From Candidatus Villigracilis vicinus (GTDB lineage: Bacteria > Chloroflexota > Anaerolineae > Anaerolineales > Villigracilaceae): 64,000 nucleotides of DNA. The first letter of the stretch is position 1. Every line of letters starts with the position of its first letter. The stretch spans positions 186,001-250,000 of the forward strand of contig JADKIL010000006.1 of NCBI GenBank assembly GCA_016721315.1, given 5' to 3'. The position numbers and the translations under genes are program-made. Under the pieces are notes generated by a model. That model worked only from the letters and a program-made list of their open reading frames with translations, was not told the DNA's origin and made no database searches. Positions 61,001 to 64,000 of the stretch are shown piece by piece.

Positions 61001-64000
61001 GGCACGGTTATCGAGGTTGCCCTGACCCGTGCTTGAGAGATCGCCTTCACTGGTAGGTTCGTTGGTTGCAGGTCCAAGTGTGACCGCAGTGGATGCTACA
61101 TAATTGATGGCGCTGCCCGAGAAGGTAGTGGCGCCATTTTCATCCACATCGGAGTCTGAATTGGTATCCGGGTCGTTTGTGGCAGTTTCGTTGATCGAGC
61201 CGTTGTCTGCTCTTGAAGTGCCACTGCTCCAATATCCAAGCAAGACATCTGTAGTGCCGCCAGAGGTGAAGTTATCATTTGGAAGTACAACAACATAATC
61301 ACCCGCACTTAAACCATCGAAGCGGTAGTAGCCGCTTGCATTTGTGGTCGTAAATCCAGCGGAGGTATCCAAAGCGTCGTACACACCGTTTGGATTTGTA
61401 TCCTTATACAACTCTACGCGGGCGCCACTGACGCCGTTCTCATTCGCGTCGATATTCCCATCATTATTTGTATCAAACCAGACGCGGTTACCGAGGCTGA
61501 AGGTTAGAGAATTGAAACCAAAATCCACTGAGTTATCTGTGGTGGTCCCGTTTGCAACAGTGAGAGTCTTGGCTGTGCTAAGCGGTGTGGTGCCGCTGCC
61601 GGGCGTCATTGTTAAGATGCCGCTGGTTACTGCACCGATCGCCGTACCAGGTCCGTTGTCGTTGTTATCCGTGTTGTAGTCCGGGTCAGTGGTGTCGTTT
61701 GCATTGACTGTATCCACCGTGCTGGCGTATCCGGCTGGTGGAGTAACACGCACGACATAGTTGCCTTGCGGCAGACTTGGGAAGGAGTACACACCGCTGG
61801 CAGTCGTGACCATACTGCGGAGCACGGTTGCACCATCAGCGCTGAGTAATTCAACGGTGGCACCACCAAGCAACTGGTCGCCAGAGGCGGAAACGTATTC
61901 GCCGTCAGAAACACCGGCGATCTGGTCATCCATGAAGATCAAGTTGCCAATGCCCACACGATAGAAGCCGAAATCCACGGTCATATTGGCGCGGTTATCG
62001 AGATTACCTTGCGGGTTGGCTCCGGATACAAGATCACTTTCACCTGTAGGCTCGTCGGTGGCAGGTCCAATCGTTATGGCACGTGAAGAAACATAGTTAA
62101 GCGGGTTCGCGTTGGAGAGCGCCGTGCTGGTAAACGTGGTCAGACCATTTTCCTCGCTAGTTAGCGGGTTGCTGCCTGCGTCTACATTATTATCGGGATC
62201 ATTGGTGGCGCTTTCGCTCAAGACACCTGCATTACTGACCGTTGTGCCCGTGCTCCAGTAACCAGCCAGCGGGTCACCGGCAACATTATCTCCAAGACCA
62301 ATATTTCTGAAGTTATCACCTGGCAAGAGAACAACATATTCACCCGCTGTGAGACTATCGAAGCGGTAATAGCCATTTACATCGGTGGTTGTATTTCCGG
62401 CTATGGTATCGCCTGCATCGTAAGCGCCACTTGCATTAGTGTCACGGTACACCTCAACTCGTACACCACTAATACCGTCTTCACCAGCATCAATGACGCC
62501 ATCATTATCGGTGTCGTACCAAACACGGTTGCCAAGGCTGAAAAGCAGGGCGTTGAAGCCAAAGTCCAGCGTGTTATCAGTTGTCGTCCCATTGGCAATG
62601 GTGACAGTCTTCGGCGAGCCGCCCGGGGTTGTTCCGCCGCCAGGAGTCATCGTCAGGATATTACTGCTCACTATCCCGGAATTTAGCCCAACACCATTGT
62701 CGTTATCGTTATCATTGTTGTCCGGGTTATCATTATCGGTTTGCGGATTTGTATCAATGGCGCTGGCGTACCCTGTTGGCGGCGTAACCTTGACAATGTA
62801 ATTACCTGCGGGCAATCCAGTAAATGAATATGTGCCCGCCGGTCCGGTGGTGACACTGCTGCCTATTGTCGTAGTTCCGTTCTCAGCATAAAGCTGGACA
62901 GTCGCTCCGCTAAGCAGGGTATCGCCGCCATTGTATGCGCCGCTGGTATCAACATCCACGAAAACCAGATTACCGATAGCCACATTGTAGAAGCCAAAGT
63001 CGAGGGTGCGGTTGCTGCGATTATTAGGCGCTTCACCCGCTTGCGGATTGGTGGCTGGGTCATTATCAGTGGTTGGTTCAGTTTCGGCACCTAATGTGAC
63101 TGCTGTTGAGGCGACATAATTAACCGTATTGCCCGAGAAGGTAGTGACACCATTTTCGTCGGTATCGCTATCAGAATCATTATTGGCAGTAAAAGCCGCA
63201 GTTGGGGTCGCATCACTTGGAACGCCACTGGAATTGATCAACGTGCCGCTGCTCCAATACCCCAGCAATGCATCGGTAGTTCCACCAGCCACAAAGTTAT
63301 CATTCGGTATAACTACTACATAATTGCCCGCAGCAAGATTATCAAACCGATAATAACCATTCGCATCTGTATTGACAGTTGTGACAGACGTATCCCCTGC
63401 ATTAAATGTGCCGCTGGCATCGGTATCACGATACAGTTGCACCAGCACGTTATTGACGCCGCTCTCGCCCGTATCCAGAATGCTATCGTTGTCCGTATCG
63501 TACCAGACGCGATTGCCAAGGCTATAGACCTTGGTAAAGCCAAAGTCGAGTGTGTTATCGGTGGTGGTACCCGTACCCTGATTCAAAGCAATATTTGCCC
63601 GCACTTCACCAGCAGACATGGTTAATGCGCCACTGTTCACTTGACCAGGTCCAGTGCCATCCCCATTGTCGTTGTTATCAGTATTAATATCCGGGTCATC
63701 ATTATCATTCTGCGGATTTGAGTCGATCGTACTGATATATCCGCTGGGTGGCGTGACACGGATTATATAATTTCCGGCTGGCAAGTTTTTGAAGGAGTAG
63801 GTGCCGCCTGCGCCGGTAGTAACACCACCCGCCGCATCGTCTGTGGTTCCCAAAATTCCGTCAGGACCAACTGTCACTTCGGTAGAATTATTTCCTGTAT
63901 AAAGCTGAACAATTGCGTTGCTCATTACCGAGTCTGAAGTGAGAGAGTTGTATATACCATCACCATCTTCATCCACATAGACCAGATCGCCGATCTCAAC
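58082..64000 (-). CDS. Giant surface protein of SdrD-B modules ending in LPATG and a sortase domain (5' end outside window)
   Basis: 1972 residues are visible and the frame is still open at the window edge. About 1400 residues alternate two SdrD-B-like modules: type A ('IGNLVFVDVDTSGAYNGGD' to 'TDNTLDFGF') and type B ('SLGNRVWYDTDNDG' to 'TVDFGFY'), each Ca-binding (DxDxDG) and closed by 'GYYRFDNL.AG.Y.V'. A DUF11-like part follows. Then residues 1801-1805 are LPATG, followed at once by a class-D/E/F-type sortase domain with 'ITAHTSLASGLKGPF' (H1882), 'TLITCKTF' (C1946) and 'RTVVRAVL' (Arg). No membrane helix follows LPATG. Surface anchor and transpeptidase thus appear on one chain. Family function: adhesion. 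Confidence 0.9.
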   Translation of the reverse strand, partial: VEIGDLVYVDEDGDGIYNSLTSDSVMSNAIVQLYTGNNSTEVTVGPDGILGTTDDAAGGVTTGAGGTYSFKNLPAGNYIIRVTPPSGYISTIDSNPQNDNDDPDINTDNNDNGDGTGPGQVNSGALTMSAGEVRANIALNQGTGTTTDNTLDFGFTKVYSLGNRVWYDTDNDSILDTGESGVNNVLVQLYRDTDASGTFNAGDTSVTTVNTDANGYYRFDNLAAGNYVVVIPNDNFVAGGTTDALLGYWSSGTLINSSGVPSDATPTAAFTANNDSDSDTDENGVTTFSGNTVNYVASTAVTLGAETEPTTDNDPATNPQAGEAPNNRSNRTLDFGFYNVAIGNLVFVDVDTSGAYNGGDTLLSGATVQLYAENGTTTIGSSVTTGPAGTYSFTGLPAGNYIVKVTPPTGYASAIDTNPQTDNDNPDNNDNDNDNGVGLNSGIVSSNILTMTPGGGTTPGGSPKTVTIANGTTTDNTLDFGFNALLFSLGNRVWYDTDNDGVIDAGEDGISGVRVEVYRDTNASGAYDAGDTIAGNTTTDVNGYYRFDSLTAGEYVVLLPGDNFRNIGLGDNVAGDPLAGYWSTGTTVSNAGVLSESATNDPDNNVDAGSNPLTSEENGLTTFTSTALSNANPLNYVSSRAITIGPATDEPTGESDLVSGANPQGNLDNRANMTVDFGFYRVGIGNLIFMDDQIAGVSDGEYVSASGDQLLGGATVELLSADGATVLRSMVTTASGVYSFPSLPQGNYVVRVTPPAGYASTVDTVNANDTTDPDYNTDNNDNGPGTAIGAVTSGILTMTPGSGTTPLSTAKTLTVANGTTTDNSVDFGFNSLTFSLGNRVWFDTNNDGNIDANENGVSGARVELYKDTNPNGVYDALDTSAGFTTTNASGYYRFDGLSAGDYVVVLPNDNFTSGGTTDVLLGYWSSGTSRADNGSINETATNDPDTNSDSDVDENGATTFSGSAINYVASTAVTLGPATNEPTSEGDLSSTGQGNLDNRANMTVDFGFYQVSIGNLIFVDAAVNGTYGAGDTELDAATVTLLAGNGTTSLGSVTTGANGIYSFTGLPEGNYIVRVTPPNGYVSTVDLGSTPNPNNNTDSDDNGPTENVPGAVTSGTLVMDAGEFGDSPAGLTTDLTVDFGFKSVYSLGNRVWFDTNNDGVLQNGTEVGVNGVLVELYRDTNTNNQYDSGTDTLVTTDTTDVNGYYRFDNLEPGSYLVVIPSDNFVNNASNNALVGYWSSRTTRDDNGNLLETTAPSPENNTDLDDNGTRISSGDVVSTAVVLGPGMSEPINDNDPGTNPESGEAVNNQSNRTVDFGFYRVAVSNQLFVDVDDNGAYDASVDFPLPSATVDVLNVNSLTVYTSTTTNASGIYTITGLPQGNYILRVSPPAGFFSARDIASVGDTNNPNNNIDNNDNGVGTAAGVASSKVFALDPTAPASLEVVDNSTGTTTDPTLDFGFTFTIAKAFIDGNAAHTTVTTGGAPAATIGEQLIYEITLLVPSGTLNNVTVVDTPQTGLAFMDCIELDLPAGVTSTTLADGTCNTLDGAAPGSNPLVANNGGLVTFDFGALTNATLQPKLVTIRYSLIVLDILSNQGGNQRTNSVVWNYSGNSQTVSANPVTLVEPEMTINKTATPVNAPYNSIITFTIDVAHSSQSSADAFDVVITDEIPVGLQYVPGSAVVSGTAVALPPSIIGTTLTVRWNEFQLGRTGRVTFDAIFVGPAPVVNSANVEWTSLEIDPAVDNVGVIPDVPVQISPYNVNGTERWYDPSAPAGVNSYAVVSTVAINLPPPLREGPGKEVIKLPATGFAPGRVTYLPDMPEDFAYAQTDLWVEIPSMGAKLNIVGVPFDEKTGEWDLRWLASSAGWLENTAYPTFDGNSVITAHTSLASGLKGPFANLNTLKYGDQIIVHLGGQKYIYEVRTNSTVQPTAVSSVLKHEDKPWLTLITCKTFDEASGEYLQRTVVRAVLTQVIDE
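60545..63530 (-). repeat. Tandem super-repeats of about 0.93-1.04 kb in the surface-protein gene
   Basis: The 'SLGNRVW' codons recur at about 63513, 62529, 61489 and 60555, 984, 1040 and 934 bases apart. Each unit holds one type B and one type A module. The third and fourth copies differ most. Such direct repeats favour recombination and can collapse in short-read assemblies. Confidence 0.85.

Noticed and set aside
58736..63090. Several open frames of 60-120 codons on both strands inside the surface-protein gene
   Set aside because: They are shadows of the repeated coding sequence and lack start signals.
58082..64000. CRISPR-like or RNA repeat array
   Set aside because: The repeats are in-frame protein modules of about 0.5 kb with coding-type variation, not short identical repeats with spacers.
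1..64000. tRNA or rRNA genes
   Set aside because: None was recognised by eye in the gene gaps; a covariance-model scan was not possible, so a missed tRNA cannot be fully excluded.

Overview
The window looks like a mid-GC, single-membrane bacterium of the Chloroflexota, most likely class Anaerolineae. This is inferred from gene content and style: a surface protein with an 'LPATGFAPG' stretch leading into a sortase, many lipoproteins with Ala/Ser/Thr-rich linkers, YtcJ-type amidohydrolases, a Ser/Thr kinase beside glycolytic genes, and many start codons sitting just behind a TATAAT-like box. No rRNA, tRNA, CRISPR array, insertion sequence or phage gene was recognised.

Layout. 1-2.8 kb: tail of a penicillin-acylase-type hydrolase, then on the minus strand VanZ-like, DedA, a small membrane protein and mnmA. 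2.8-8.1 kb: amidohydrolase plus two ABC permeases and a substrate-binding lipoprotein, with no ATPase. 8.2-9.8 kb: a frameshifted vWA lipoprotein. 10.3-16.4 kb: a tightly coupled operon of a TIM-barrel isomerase (frameshifted), LuxS, a sugar-phosphate cyclase of the C7-cyclitol/EboD type, a UbiG-like methyltransferase, a UbiA-like prenyltransferase and a GH13 glucosidase. It resembles the ebo cluster with LuxS and a methyltransferase added. 16.4-20.4 kb: SUMF1-domain protein, alaS, and a self-contained 27-codon gene. 20.5-28.9 kb: membrane proteins, a lipoprotein, P450, a broken SDR, a Hly-III protein, a second TIM-barrel protein and MTA/SAH nucleosidase, which makes the substrate of LuxS. 29-35.3 kb: secreted pentapeptide-like protein, metallophosphoesterase, amidohydrolase and a matrixin-like protease.

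35.4-45.4 kb is an island that looks like a nucleotide-signalling or conflict system: a cytosolic C39-like/SH3 protein, a tandem SLATT (DUF4231) membrane protein and a three-part protein (TIR/deoxyribosyltransferase-like, MAP3K-TRAF-binding TPR, SLOG) in one operon. A TIR membrane protein with two TIR modules and a second copy of the three-part protein follow. Another small TIR protein lies at 57.6 kb.

45.4-58 kb is mostly housekeeping: a deoxynucleoside-kinase-like protein with methyltransferase and GNAT, then tpiA, a PknB-like kinase, pgk, gap, YvcK and a class III aminotransferase. 58-64 kb is the end of a giant surface protein of repeated SdrD-B modules that ends in LPATG followed directly by a sortase domain.

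Three genes (vWA, TIM-barrel, SDR) are broken by one-base changes at or beside C runs, so consensus error must be excluded before calling them dead.
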